From the NCBI RefSeq assembly GCF_900188065.1, contig NZ_FZNQ01000013.1, forward strand, positions 25,733 through 89,732: a stretch of 64,000 nt of DNA, written 5' to 3'. This document shows positions 55,132 through 64,000 of the stretch, one piece after another; position 1 is the first letter of the stretch, and every line of letters starts with the position of its first letter. Below the pieces are notes generated by a model. The model was not told where the DNA came from and made no database searches. It was given only the letters and a program-made list of their open reading frames with translations. A program made the position numbers and the translations under genes. The DNA comes from Halorubrum vacuolatum (lineage in GTDB: Archaea > Halobacteriota > Halobacteria > Halobacteriales > Haloferacaceae).

Positions 55132-55317
55132 GTGACCTCGAATCCACACGCGGACGACGAGACGTACCGTTCGGGCGAGCGGGAGCCGATCGACGGCGGG
55201 TCGGACGCCGAGGTGGAGTGCTACGAGGACGGCGGGAACGTGGTGTTTTTCGACGCCGCGAACCCGCTTGCGTGGGTCGAAACGAGCCGAACCGTTCGGC
55301 TCACCGACGTCGCCTGA
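55132..55317 (+). CDS. Small haloarchaeal protein (DUF7331-like), 61 aa
   Basis: Acidic 61-residue protein with 'VECYEDGGNVVFFDAANPLAW' in part, followed by 'VETSRTVRLTDVA'. The 'Y...VV(F/L)(F/Y)DAxNPLAWV' pattern matches what I remember as DUF7331. Leaderless GTG start. It is divergent from polB, sharing the 107-nt intergenic space. Function unknown. Confidence 0.7.
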   Translation: MTSNPHADDETYRSGEREPIDGGSDAEVECYEDGGNVVFFDAANPLAWVETSRTVRLTDVA

Positions 55318-55411
55318 GCCGTCGCGCTCCGGGCAGTTCTCGAAGCGCACCGGGTTTCGGATCGACAGCCGATGAGGGCCCTTTTTGAGCGTCGACCGCC
55401 TACTGGGAGCC

Positions 55412-55957
55412 GTGAGTCCGTTCGACGAGGACAACGAAGGGGAGATCTCCATCGCGGAACCATCCGACGTCGAGCGGCGCATGACCCCGAAGGCCCCGAA
55501 AGCCCCCGAAGCCCCGTCGGTGAAGACCTACGATACCGACGGAAATTTCGCCGCCGCAAGCGACGTCGACTCGTACACCCTTCGAGCGTTCGGGGTCTCC
55601 GTGATCTACGCCAACGTCGCCCTCTTTTGTCTCGCGCTCGGCCCGATGCTCTACGTCTTCGAGGGCTGGACCGACATCGGCACGGTCGTGTTCGTCGTCG
55701 GCGTACTCGCGGCGATCCGAACGTACCAGGTCTATCGGGAATGGAAGCGTGAAAAAGCGAAGCGTGAGGGGGCGGACGACCACGGAACGGACGCAGACGA
55801 ATCCGCCGAAGACACGACGGAAGCGCACGGATCGGAGAACGGGGACGGCGGGGACAGCGGAAGCAGCGACGCCGGAAGCAATGACGAGGAGACGGACAGC
55901 AAGAACGATGGCCGCGAGCCGACCGATAGCGGCGCGTCCACGGGCCCGGAACGCTGA
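55412..55957 (+). CDS. Two-helix membrane protein with disordered tails (DUF7322-like)
   Basis: A 181-residue protein. The N-terminus is acidic with a Pro/Lys/Ala-rich segment ('MTPKAPKAPEAP'). Two membrane helices follow (about 65-88 and 92-112), then a basic short loop 'YREWKREKAKREG' and a long Asp/Glu/Ser/Gly tail of low complexity. GTG 55412 is chosen as a leaderless start, with CTTTTT about 30 nt upstream. I remember the family as DUF7322. Function unknown. Confidence 0.65.
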   Translation: MSPFDEDNEGEISIAEPSDVERRMTPKAPKAPEAPSVKTYDTDGNFAAASDVDSYTLRAFGVSVIYANVALFCLALGPMLYVFEGWTDIGTVVFVVGVLAAIRTYQVYREWKREKAKREGADDHGTDADESAEDTTEAHGSENGDGGDSGSSDAGSNDEETDSKNDGREPTDSGASTGPER

Positions 55958-55983
55958 AGAGGATAGCCGGCCTTTTTAAATAC

Positions 55984-56406
55984 ATGCGAACGGTCCGCGA
56001 CGCCGACGGGACGAGGTACCTCCTCGTGAAGCGTTCCGGGGAGTCGAGTCGCGTTCGCGACCCCGAGACGGGCGCGGAGCGCTACGTCGCCAACGCGGAC
56101 CTGGAGGCCATCGAGGGCGAGTCGGTCCTCGAGACGGCCGCCGCGGGAGTTCCGACGGCGACGCGGCGGGCGATCCGGGCGCTCCACGACGATCGGACGC
56201 TCGGTCTGCTCGTCATCCTCGTCGACGAGGGACCGTTCTCGGTACTCGAACTGATGGACGGCCTCGATATGTGTGAGTCCGATCTCCACGGGCGGCTCGC
56301 GGAGTTTCAGGCGGCGGGGCTGATCCGCGAGGTCGACGTGATCGGTCGCCGGGGATACGAACCGACCGAGACGGCGGTGGAAGTCGTCGATCGGCTTCGT
56401 GGATGA
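55984..56406 (+). CDS. HTH-type haloarchaeal protein (DUF7346-like)
   Basis: A 140-residue protein. The N-terminal 50 residues form a beta-rich domain ('RYLLVKRSGESSRVRDPETG', 'RYVANADLEAIEG'); the C-terminal 75 carry a winged-helix-like fold ('SVLELMDGLDMCESDLHGRL', 'LIREVDVIGRRGYEPTETA'). I remember it as DUF7346. It may act as a transcriptional regulator. A TATA-like stretch TTTTTAAATA lies only 5-14 nt before the ATG, so the real transcript start may be further in or the start further downstream (GTG 56026). Confidence 0.75.
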   Translation: MRTVRDADGTRYLLVKRSGESSRVRDPETGAERYVANADLEAIEGESVLETAAAGVPTATRRAIRALHDDRTLGLLVILVDEGPFSVLELMDGLDMCESDLHGRLAEFQAAGLIREVDVIGRRGYEPTETAVEVVDRLRG

Positions 56407-56494
56407 GTGAACACACGGATCTGCCGTTATCCCGGAGCAACGTGTGAGAGCATCAAGCGGTGGCTTTATTCAACCTCGGGGACGGGAGTCGGAT

Positions 56495-56680
56495 ATGCCC
56501 TCCAGAAGAGCCGTGCGTACTACGGCAAGAGGTGTCGACGACGGCGTAACCGCCAACGCGACCATCGACAGTACCGCAGCGGTGGGGAGACTATCGGTGG
56601 GAGACGTACCGACAGTCAAGCAGCGGATCTACGGGCCCTCGAGTGGCGTGAACCGCCGAGCAGGCCGAATCAACGGGTGA
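56495..56680 (+). CDS. Small hypothetical protein, 61 aa
   Basis: A 61-residue frame with a leaderless-style start: CTTTATTC (56463-56470) is about 30 nt upstream of the ATG at 56495. The protein is basic at the N-terminus (MPSRRAVRTTARG), then mixed. No family recognised. Support rests only on promoter spacing and on the frame fitting the gap before the GIDE gene, which starts 6 nt after its stop. Confidence 0.35.
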   Translation: MPSRRAVRTTARGVDDGVTANATIDSTAAVGRLSVGDVPTVKQRIYGPSSGVNRRAGRING

Positions 56681-56686
56681 CCTGAG

Positions 56687-57451
56687 ATGGATCTCGGTTC
56701 ACTCCTCATCGGTGTCGTCATCGCCGGACTCGGGATCGCCGGGTTCGGGATCGGTGCGAAGGCGCTGTCGCGGTGGCGACGGCTTGGCGCGAACGATCCC
56801 GTCCGGATCAGGGAGGCGATCACCCAGTCCGGGCTCGTCGAGATCGAGGGAACAGTTCGCTCGGGTGAGGCGACGCTGGAGTCGCCACACTTTCGTGAGG
56901 AATGTGTCGCATATGAGTGCAAAACGGAGGAGCGACGACGTCGAGCGTCGAGGTCCGGATCCCGAAGCACGTGGCGAACGATCGATTCCGACGAGGACGC
57001 ACGTCCGTTCGTCGTCGCGGACGAGTCGGGGACTGCGTACGTCGATCCGGAGGGCGCATCGTTCTCGCTGGCGTCGGAGAGGACCCGGAAAACGAACGAG
57101 CAGGGAGAACCCGTTCCTGATGACAGCATGCTGAATTTCAGCCTATCGATCAATCTCCCCGGGATGAACACAGCCGGGATCAACAACCGGCGGTTCACCG
57201 AAAAGCGGCTCGACGTCGGTAGCCAGTGTTATGTCGTCGGTGCAGCGGGCCGTCCGCCGGCCGAAGTCGACGCGGACGTCGCGATCGACGGATCCGAGGC
57301 CTCGACGTTCCTGATCTCGGATGCGACCGAGGCCGAGACACGCCGTCGCCTTCTGCTACGCGGTGCCGGATACACGGTCGGTGGGATCGCAGGGATCGCC
57401 ATCGGCATCGGCCTCCTCGGGCCGGAGCTACTGGTGGCGATCAACGGGTGA
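56687..57451 (+). CDS. GIDE-domain membrane protein
   Basis: A 254-residue protein with an N-terminal membrane helix (about 5-24) and a second at the C-terminus (about 226-246). The central part resembles the GIDE domain of MUL1/MULAN-type proteins, including 'SPHFREECVAYECKTEE' and 'RRFTEKRLDVGSQCYVVGAA'. The RING finger of eukaryotic MUL1 is absent. The domain is found on many prokaryotic membrane proteins with no known activity. I infer a membrane-bound sensor or scaffold; location is the cytoplasmic membrane. Confidence 0.75.
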   Translation: MDLGSLLIGVVIAGLGIAGFGIGAKALSRWRRLGANDPVRIREAITQSGLVEIEGTVRSGEATLESPHFREECVAYECKTEERRRRASRSGSRSTWRTIDSDEDARPFVVADESGTAYVDPEGASFSLASERTRKTNEQGEPVPDDSMLNFSLSINLPGMNTAGINNRRFTEKRLDVGSQCYVVGAAGRPPAEVDADVAIDGSEASTFLISDATEAETRRRLLLRGAGYTVGGIAGIAIGIGLLGPELLVAING

Positions 57452-57531
57452 ACACGCAGGGAGTTCCCCGCCGCCGTGAGTCGAGGAAACCGTATGCATC
57501 GGGGTTCACGCGGTTCACAGGACGGATACGG

Positions 57532-58023
57532 CTATTTCTCCCCCACCTCTCGAAGGGCCCGCTGAACCTGCACGTACACCCGCGGATGCAGGTTCATCCC
57601 GGAATCGACCAGATCATACAGGACCTCGTTTGCTTCCGCAATGGACAGGACACCCGCCTTCCTACAGCGAAGCAACAGCGTCGTCACCCACCAGCATTCG
57701 ACGCCGTGGCTTCGAGCGACCGCTATCAAGCCCTTGTCGTTTGCGAGAAGCACGTCGTCGGTGTCGGCCGCCAACAGGATCACCGACGCGTCGGCGACCG
57801 CGACGCCTTCCAATCGCGCCATCTCCTCGGCATCGGGAGGCGATTTATCGATCGAAACGTCATCGAGAAACGACTGGAGCGAGGCCGTACCCCGTTTTCC
57901 TTCGGTGAGAACTTCATCCCGCACGTCCTCCGTCGTCCGTATTACGTCGTCGAACGCCGAGATCAGATCGAGCCGGCCGACCCACGAGAGCGGGATGAGC
58001 GCGGAGGAGTCGACGACGACCAT
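57532..58023 (-). CDS. PIN-domain toxin-like nuclease
   Basis: A 163-residue PIN-fold protein. The acidic catalytic set is visible: D5 (VVDSSAL), E37 (VRDEVL), D78 (VADASVI) and D96 (ANDKGLI). PIN toxins of VapC type cleave RNA, commonly tRNA or rRNA. It directly abuts the antitoxin-like gene upstream (stop and start share a base), the usual order of antitoxin then toxin. This marks a probable toxin-antitoxin module. No signs of breakage. Confidence 0.85.
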   Translation of the reverse strand: MVVVDSSALIPLSWVGRLDLISAFDDVIRTTEDVRDEVLTEGKRGTASLQSFLDDVSIDKSPPDAEEMARLEGVAVADASVILLAADTDDVLLANDKGLIAVARSHGVECWWVTTLLLRCRKAGVLSIAEANEVLYDLVDSGMNLHPRVYVQVQRALREVGEK

Positions 58024-58316
58024 CAGATCCGGTCGAGGTCGCGTTCGAGGTCGTCGGCCGTATAGCCGATATCGATCCCCTCCTCGGCGGCCAGTGACAG
58101 CATCTCGACGTACGTCACGTCGGCGATCTCGGCCGCGCGGCGGACCGTGATCTCGTGATCACGGAGCTGTTCAAGCGCCTTTTCGGTTCGCCAATCGGTG
58201 AGCCCTTTCCGGATGAGTCGGCGAAGGACCTCCGACCGGTCGGCGGTCAGCTCCGCTTCGAGCTCCGAGAGCAGCGCTTCGTCATCCTCGGGGATGCGGG
58301 TCGTGACGGTTTTCAT
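58023..58316 (-). CDS. Antitoxin-like protein (UPF0175/RHH type)
   Basis: A 97-residue protein. The N-terminus has a ribbon-helix-helix-like segment ('VTTRIPEDDEALLSELEAEL', 'DRSEVLRRLIRKGL'), and the C-terminal part a UPF0175-like helix pair ('AAEIADVTYVEMLSLAAEEG'). It is immediately upstream of the PIN gene. A palindrome overlapping the TATA box (58338-58356) fits autoregulation by the complex. This is a typical antitoxin layout. Confidence 0.85.
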   Translation of the reverse strand: MKTVTTRIPEDDEALLSELEAELTADRSEVLRRLIRKGLTDWRTEKALEQLRDHEITVRRAAEIADVTYVEMLSLAAEEGIDIGYTADDLERDLDRI

Positions 58317-58337
58317 CGTTACAATACAGTCCGTTAC

Positions 58338-58356
58338 GTTACATTATAGATGTAAC
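58338..58356. promoter_or_regulatory. Palindromic operator overlapping the toxin-antitoxin promoter
   Basis: GTTACAT-TATAG-ATGTAAC: 7-bp arms and a 5-nt centre, perfect dyad. The centre contains the TATA box for the antitoxin start at 58316 (about 30 nt away). Further GTTAC half-sites are at 58318 and 58333. Probable site for an autorepressing antitoxin. Confidence 0.65.
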
Positions 58357-58375
58357 GCCGTTCGACGGAAGGGGC

Positions 58376-58792
58376 TCACCGATCGAGAACGACGGAGCCG
58401 ACGAAGTACGTGGCGAGCGCGACGACGAGCGCGCTCGCAACGCCGGCGAGGAAGTCGGGACCTATCGAGAAGCCGACCGCGAGCATCACGATCGCCCCCG
58501 CTTCGAGGCCAAGCCCGAGCGTGCCGAGCGAGGTGTGATACGGGCTGGATGTCGCGGCGTCGGCGAGCGGAAGGTCCCCGTCCGCCCCCTCCTGTGCGGC
58601 GGAGAGGCTGAGAAACCAGGGGATGAAAAGGTACGAGCCGACGCCGCCCAAGATGCCGACGATGCCGCCGTAAGCGACGTTCTCTATCGCGATTACGCCG
58701 ACGGCGGTGAACGCGATCAGATTCATCACGGCCGATCCGACGCCGATCATGGTGAACGTCCGTTCGGTGGACGCGTCCGTCGCGGAGGGCAT
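58376..58792 (-). CDS. Four-helix membrane protein of unknown function
   Basis: A 138-residue protein with four hydrophobic segments (about 13-38, 41-62, 90-108, 112-134), small loops and an acidic N-terminus. No motif recognised. A minus-strand TTTTTCATC about 25 nt upstream of the ATG supports the 58792 start. It lies between the toxin-antitoxin pair and pth2 and is divergent from pth2. Confidence 0.7.
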   Translation of the reverse strand: MPSATDASTERTFTMIGVGSAVMNLIAFTAVGVIAIENVAYGGIVGILGGVGSYLFIPWFLSLSAAQEGADGDLPLADAATSSPYHTSLGTLGLGLEAGAIVMLAVGFSIGPDFLAGVASALVVALATYFVGSVVLDR

Positions 58793-58862
58793 ACGTGAAG
58801 ATCATAGACCACGATGAAAAATCGTCCGTTCCGGATCGAAAAGGGGCGCGAAGAGAACAGAG

Positions 58863-58869
58863 CTATACC
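58863..58869 (+). promoter_or_regulatory. TATA-like box of pth2-truD
   Basis: CTATACC lies 29 nt before the GTG at 58892. It sits in the upstream frame that would extend pth2, so it argues for the shorter product. Confidence 0.5.
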
Positions 58870-58891
58870 CACGGCGACGGTGGAGGAGGAC

Positions 58892-59230
58892 GTGAAACAG
58901 GCCATCGTCGCCCGCCGCGACCTCGGTATGGGCGAGGGAAAGCTCGCCGCACAGGTCGCTCACGCCTCCCTCTCGGCGTATGGGGATGCGGGTCGCCGGG
59001 CACGCAAGCGGTGGAAGGGATCGGGACAGAAGAAGGTCGTCCTCGCGGCCGACTCCGAGGACGATCTGTTCGCGCTCGCGGACGCGGCCGAGACCGCGGG
59101 ACTGCCGTATGCGATCATCCGTGACGCCGGCCATACGGAGTTGGATCCGGGAACCGTCACCGCGCTCGCGGTCGGGCCCGCCCGCGAGGAGAGCGTCGAC
59201 CGCGTCACCGGCGACCTCCCGCTGTACTGA
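58892..59230 (+). CDS. pth2: Peptidyl-tRNA hydrolase 2
   Basis: A 112-residue Pth2, which frees peptidyl-tRNA stalled by premature drop-off. Motifs: '[20 protein letters not shown]' at the N-terminus, '[11 protein letters not shown]', '[13 protein letters not shown]' and '[25 protein letters not shown]'-type C-terminal motif in part. The GTG at 58892 gives the usual length; the TATA-like box 29 nt upstream fits. Its stop overlaps truD ATG by one base, so the two form an operon. Confidence 0.93.
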   Translation: MKQAIVARRDLGMGEGKLAAQVAHASLSAYGDAGRRARKRWKGSGQKKVVLAADSEDDLFALADAAETAGLPYAIIRDAGHTELDPGTVTALAVGPAREESVDRVTGDLPLY

Positions 59231-60741
59231 TGAGCGACGAGGGAACCCACTCGGCCCGGGGAACACCCCGCCCCGCTCATCCGATCGAGCGGGCGGTCGG
59301 GATCGAGTACTACGTCAGCGACGCCGATGGGATCGGCGGTCGGCTCCGAGCGTCGCCCGAGGACTTCCGCGTCCGCGAGTTGGAGGCGTTCGATCCGGAA
59401 CCGCTCGATGCGGATCCGGGAAGTTATCCCGAACTCGTCTGTCGGGTCACCCTCACCGCGTGGGACACGAACGACTTCGCCCGCCGGCTCTCGGACGCGC
59501 TCTCGATCAGCCGCGAGCGCGTCTCCTGGGCGGGCACGAAGGACAAATACGCGGTGACGACGCAGCTCTTTACCATCGGCGGCGTCGACGCCGACGACCT
59601 CCCGACGATCCGCGGGGCCGAGATCGAGCCGCTGGGTCGGGCCGGCCGGCCGCTCTCCTTCGGCGACCTCGCGGGCAACGCCTTCGAGATCCGCGTCACG
59701 GAGGCCGTGCCGGAGGCCGAAGAACGCGTCGCGGCCATCGCCGCCGACCTCGGGGCCTTCGCCGGCGGTGACGGCGGCTCGGGGACGGGAAGTGACGCGG
59801 GGGCGGGAGGCGAGCGCGGAGGCCCTGCCGGCGTCCCGAACTACTTCGGCCAACAGCGGTTCGGTAGCCGACGACCGGTGACTCACGCGGTCGGGCTCGC
59901 GGCCGTCCGCGGCGACTGGCGTGAGGCCGTCCGGCTGTACACGGGCAACCCCTTCGAGGGCGAACCGGCGGATACGCGGGCGGCTCGCGAGCGGGTGGAT
60001 GCCGCCTTCGGCGTGGGGAGTGAGGGCGGCGACGGCGATCTGGATGATGGAAGCGTTGACGGCGAGGACACGAACGGCGACGGCGACTGGGCCGATTGCT
60101 TGGACGTCATGCCCCGAAAGCTCCGATTCGAGCGGTCGATGCTGCACCGGCTCGACGAGCGCGGCGTCGACCCCCACGCCCCCGCCGACGACCCGGACTG
60201 GCGACACGCACTCGAAGCGGTCCCGAGTAACCTCCAGCGGCTCTTCGTCAACGCCGCCCAGTCCGTCCTTTATAATCGGACCCTGAGCGAGCGGCTGCGA
60301 CGTGGGCTCCCCTTCGATCGGCCCGTCGCGGGCGACGTGGCGTGTTTCGCCGACCGCGACGCCCCCGACGAACTCTACGCGCCCGACGTGGACCGCCTCC
60401 AGCGGGTCGACGCCGATCGCGTGTCCGTGATGGAACGCCACTGTGCCCGGGGTCGGGCGTTCGTCACCGCCCCGCTCGTCGGCACGGAGACGACGCTCGC
60501 GGACGGCGAACCCGGCGAGATCGAACGCGAGGTGCTTGAGGACGCCGGGATCGAACCGGCGGATTTCGAACTCCCGGACGAGTTCGGCTCAACCGGCACG
60601 CGGCGGGCGATCCTGCTCCGCACGGACCTCGAAGCGACCGTCGAGGATGGCGACCCCCGGTTCGCGTTCGCGCTGCCGAGCGGCTCGTACGCGACCGTCG
60701 TCCTCCGGGAGTTCCTCAAAAGCGGGCCGCTTGAGTTATAA
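59230..60741 (+). CDS. truD: tRNA pseudouridine(13) synthase TruD
   Basis: Converts uridine 13 of tRNA to pseudouridine. The 503-residue protein has the catalytic Asp at about 105 in '[11 protein letters not shown]', the family segment '[16 protein letters not shown]', and '[20 protein letters not shown]'. Two low-complexity insertions (near residues 178-200 and 258-285) are Gly/Ser/Asp-rich and typical haloarchaeal loops. Coupled to pth2. The repeat copy 2 begins 177 nt downstream. Confidence 0.95.
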   Translation: MSDEGTHSARGTPRPAHPIERAVGIEYYVSDADGIGGRLRASPEDFRVRELEAFDPEPLDADPGSYPELVCRVTLTAWDTNDFARRLSDALSISRERVSWAGTKDKYAVTTQLFTIGGVDADDLPTIRGAEIEPLGRAGRPLSFGDLAGNAFEIRVTEAVPEAEERVAAIAADLGAFAGGDGGSGTGSDAGAGGERGGPAGVPNYFGQQRFGSRRPVTHAVGLAAVRGDWREAVRLYTGNPFEGEPADTRAARERVDAAFGVGSEGGDGDLDDGSVDGEDTNGDGDWADCLDVMPRKLRFERSMLHRLDERGVDPHAPADDPDWRHALEAVPSNLQRLFVNAAQSVLYNRTLSERLRRGLPFDRPVAGDVACFADRDAPDELYAPDVDRLQRVDADRVSVMERHCARGRAFVTAPLVGTETTLADGEPGEIEREVLEDAGIEPADFELPDEFGSTGTRRAILLRTDLEATVEDGDPRFAFALPSGSYATVVLREFLKSGPLEL

Positions 60742-60917
60742 GGGGAAAGGGGGCGGGCTGACGGGGCATATAACTGGTGTGCGAGCGGATGCGGAGGTTC
60801 CGTTGAAATCCGTTGTACGTGATCGATTCCGGCTGGAGTGCGATCAAGACAGGGGACACAGGGAGCGATCCCGAGCTCGATCGGTCATTTATATACTCTC
60901 TCGACCGAATGGCGAGA

Positions 60918-61199
60918 CTACTTATAAACGGTCCACGGCGGTCGGCGCGCTCCGGTGAGCGCCCGCAGGGCGCGAAACCGAGCGCGAGGGAGCCCACGGC
61001 TGGCGGGAACGCCAGCCGTGGCGAGGCTGGGGAGGCCTGAGGCTGCGGTGCGGGTGTGGGTGCGGTTCGATGTGATACGGGTGCGGCGGAGGTGGTCGCT
61101 CTACCCTCGTCGTTCCACCGTCCCACGGGTCACCGTCACTCCCGATAAATAGCCAGACACCCCCGTGACCGTTTATAAACAATCCGAGCAAACAACCGC
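60918..61199. repeat. Structured 280-nt repeat, copy 2
   Basis: Second copy of the repeat at 35957-36234. The core (60937-61053, 117 nt) has about 94 percent identity to copy 1, with loop bases differing and stem bases kept: the GGCTGGCG..CGCCAGCC stem has GGAA instead of GCTC in its loop. The right flank carries TTTATAAAC and 'CCGAGCAAACAACCGC'. A leftward TATTTAT box lies near 61144-61150, and TTATAAAC at 60922. Adjacent to the IS element; nothing protein-coding is evident here. Confidence 0.8.
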
Positions 61200-61358
61200 G
61201 GACTTTCATGTTCGACGGCCGCGATGAGTGGGCCGCCGGTCCACCAGTTACACAGCGATGATGAGGGTCGCGGTACGGATGATTTAGTGTTTCTCTCGAT
61301 AAGGCGACGCCCATAACGAGCGCAGGTCGTCGTACTCGCTGAAACCGATCTGCGTTCT

Positions 61359-62707
<1,349 letters not shown>

Positions 62708-62874
62708 TACAAATGTAATTAGGTGCGATATCTTAAGTATTTATTGGAATATCAGCCGCGCCATCATCGGTGGTTTGCGTCATTGACTGTCGGATTCATC
62801 CCCGCGCTAAAGCACGGGGCTTTCTCCTTGAATCTCCGTAATGAACTAAGTTCTTCACTGGCCATTCACCAATA

Positions 62875-63807
62875 ATGAAAGATACTATCGACGCAGCGAC
62901 GGGAGTGTTATTGGGGCTGGCATGTGGTGATGCAGTAGGTCGCCCGGTCGAATTCGCTACACACGAAGAGATCACACGAAAATACGGCGTTGTAACTGAC
63001 ATGTTGGCCCATGGGGTACACGACAAGCCAGCAGGAGCCGTGACTGATGATACTGAACTGGCACTGTGTATCGCTCGAAGCCTTGTCGAGAAGCGCCGGT
63101 TCGACGGTGAAGACATCGCCGAGCGCTTTGTTGAGTGGTACGACAGTGACCCCTTTGGCATCGGATCGATGACGGCAGATGCCCTCAGCGAATATAAGCG
63201 TGGAGCCACTTGGGATGAGGCGGGGAAAGAAGTCTGGGAACGGCGAAATGAAGGGGAAAATGCGGGGAACGGAAGCGTGATGCGATGTGCTCCACTCGCG
63301 CTTGCCTTCGCTGATACTCCCGAGACACTGGCAACAGTAAGCCGACAGTCGTCGGCCATCACGCACTATGATCCGCGCTGTACGTACGGGTGTATCATCC
63401 TGAACCACACTATTGCAGGCTACCTTCGTAACGATCCAGCACCGCTTGAAAACGCGCTGTCGCTCGTGGAGCGTGATGGCCCAGCCGAGTTAGTTGAGCC
63501 CCTCAGTCTCGTTCTGAATCAGACCGATGAACTGTCTCTCAGCCCAACGGGATACGTCGTCGATACGTTACAGACTGCGCTGTATGATGCGATAACAGCC
63601 GAATCAGCCGAAGACGCAATTGTCACCGCCGTTAATCGCGGCGGAGATACCGATACGATTGGAGCGATTGCTGGAGCAGTCGCCGGTGCACGATTCGGTG
63701 CGGGGACGCTTCCGAATCGGTGGCTTGAGTCACTACAGTACAGAGATGAACTTGAACAGCTAGCGAAAGCGCTAGTGACTACAGAGATGAAAACTGAGAC
63801 GAGATGA
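62875..63807 (+). CDS. ADP-ribosylglycohydrolase family protein
   Basis: A 310-residue DraG/ARH-fold hydrolase that removes ADP-ribose from proteins or nucleotides. Metal-binding motifs: 'VTDDTE' at 56-61 near the N-terminus and 'NRGGDTDTIGAIAGA' near 254-268. The start MKDTIDAATGVLLGLACGDA is typical. GC content is lower than the neighbours', suggesting recent acquisition. No ADP-ribosyltransferase is visible in the window. The gene begins 47 nt after the left end of the TnpB element, so its promoter may have been replaced. Confidence 0.88.
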   Translation: MKDTIDAATGVLLGLACGDAVGRPVEFATHEEITRKYGVVTDMLAHGVHDKPAGAVTDDTELALCIARSLVEKRRFDGEDIAERFVEWYDSDPFGIGSMTADALSEYKRGATWDEAGKEVWERRNEGENAGNGSVMRCAPLALAFADTPETLATVSRQSSAITHYDPRCTYGCIILNHTIAGYLRNDPAPLENALSLVERDGPAELVEPLSLVLNQTDELSLSPTGYVVDTLQTALYDAITAESAEDAIVTAVNRGGDTDTIGAIAGAVAGARFGAGTLPNRWLESLQYRDELEQLAKALVTTEMKTETR

Positions 63808-64000
63808 ACGAATACAACCGCGGGCTCGCCTATTAACTGAGGCTACCGTACTGACCGTTCTCCACGTTCGTAGATCGATCCGATGCTCGTGCAACACTTG
63901 CACCCTGTATTCACCTATGGAAACGCTGCTGGCCGAACAAACCACGGCTGGGGACAAAATGATTCCGCCGTCTGAGGATCTGCGCTGACACAGCCGGCAG

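Noticed and set aside
55025..55147. 41-residue N-terminal extension of PolB
   Set aside because: It contains the TATA-like box of the shorter form and reads as a non-conserved basic segment.

Overview
This window comes from a haloarchaeon (class Halobacteria). The evidence is very high GC coding DNA, strongly acidic proteins, archaeal information-processing genes (PAN, Mre11/Rad50, L15e, SRP54, PolB, TruD, Pth2, UbaA), and many genes with a TATA-like box 26-31 nt upstream of an ATG or GTG, which is the layout of leaderless transcripts. I cannot fix the genus; Haloferacales (Halorubrum-like) is my guess.

Layout. (1) 1-2000: tail of a DUF460 protein, then tyrS. (2) 2000-12300: one-directional accessory locus with a coiled-coil protein, a secretion ATPase, a TadC/GspF-like membrane protein and five membrane-anchored proteins known mainly as DUFs, ending in an 1101-aa protein. 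It looks like a pilus- or secretion-type machine of unknown purpose. (3) 12300-22900: small regulators, an SDR protein, a membrane-anchored DHH phosphodiesterase, PAN, a winged-helix regulator, the mre11-rad50 operon and an MFS transporter. (4) 22900-26000: AT-rich island with a 43-aa secreted-looking peptide facing a 750-aa CHAT (caspase-like) protease. (5) 26000-35000: aspartoacylase-like and threonine-synthase-like enzymes, three Hsp20 genes, leuS, a SHOCT protein, a preQ0/queuosine-type transporter with a CopG-like regulator, and rpl15e. (6) 35000-49900: ubaA, a 280-nt repeat, glutaredoxin, an HNH protein, an NCS2 permease, gfcR, a Kef-type antiporter with Usp domains, ferredoxin, srp54, pantoate kinase, a DtxR-type regulator, a ferritin-like protein and sufCBD. 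(7) 49900-55000: polB carrying two inteins. (8) 55000-60750: small haloarchaeal DUF genes, a GIDE-domain membrane protein, a PIN/antitoxin pair with a palindromic operator, pth2 and truD. (9) 60750-64000: second copy of the 280-nt repeat, a TnpB-only IS200/IS605-type element with a probable guide RNA, and an ADP-ribosylglycohydrolase.

Functional groupings. DNA repair and replication (mre11-rad50, polB); iron-sulphur metabolism (sufCBD, ferredoxin, and a DtxR regulator beside a ferritin-like protein); protein quality control (PAN, Hsp20s, UbaA); tRNA function (tyrS, leuS, pth2, truD, probable archaeosine-precursor uptake). The least understood parts are the secretion-like DUF locus, the CHAT protease with its facing peptide, and the two-copy structured repeat. 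No rRNA, tRNA or CRISPR array was seen.
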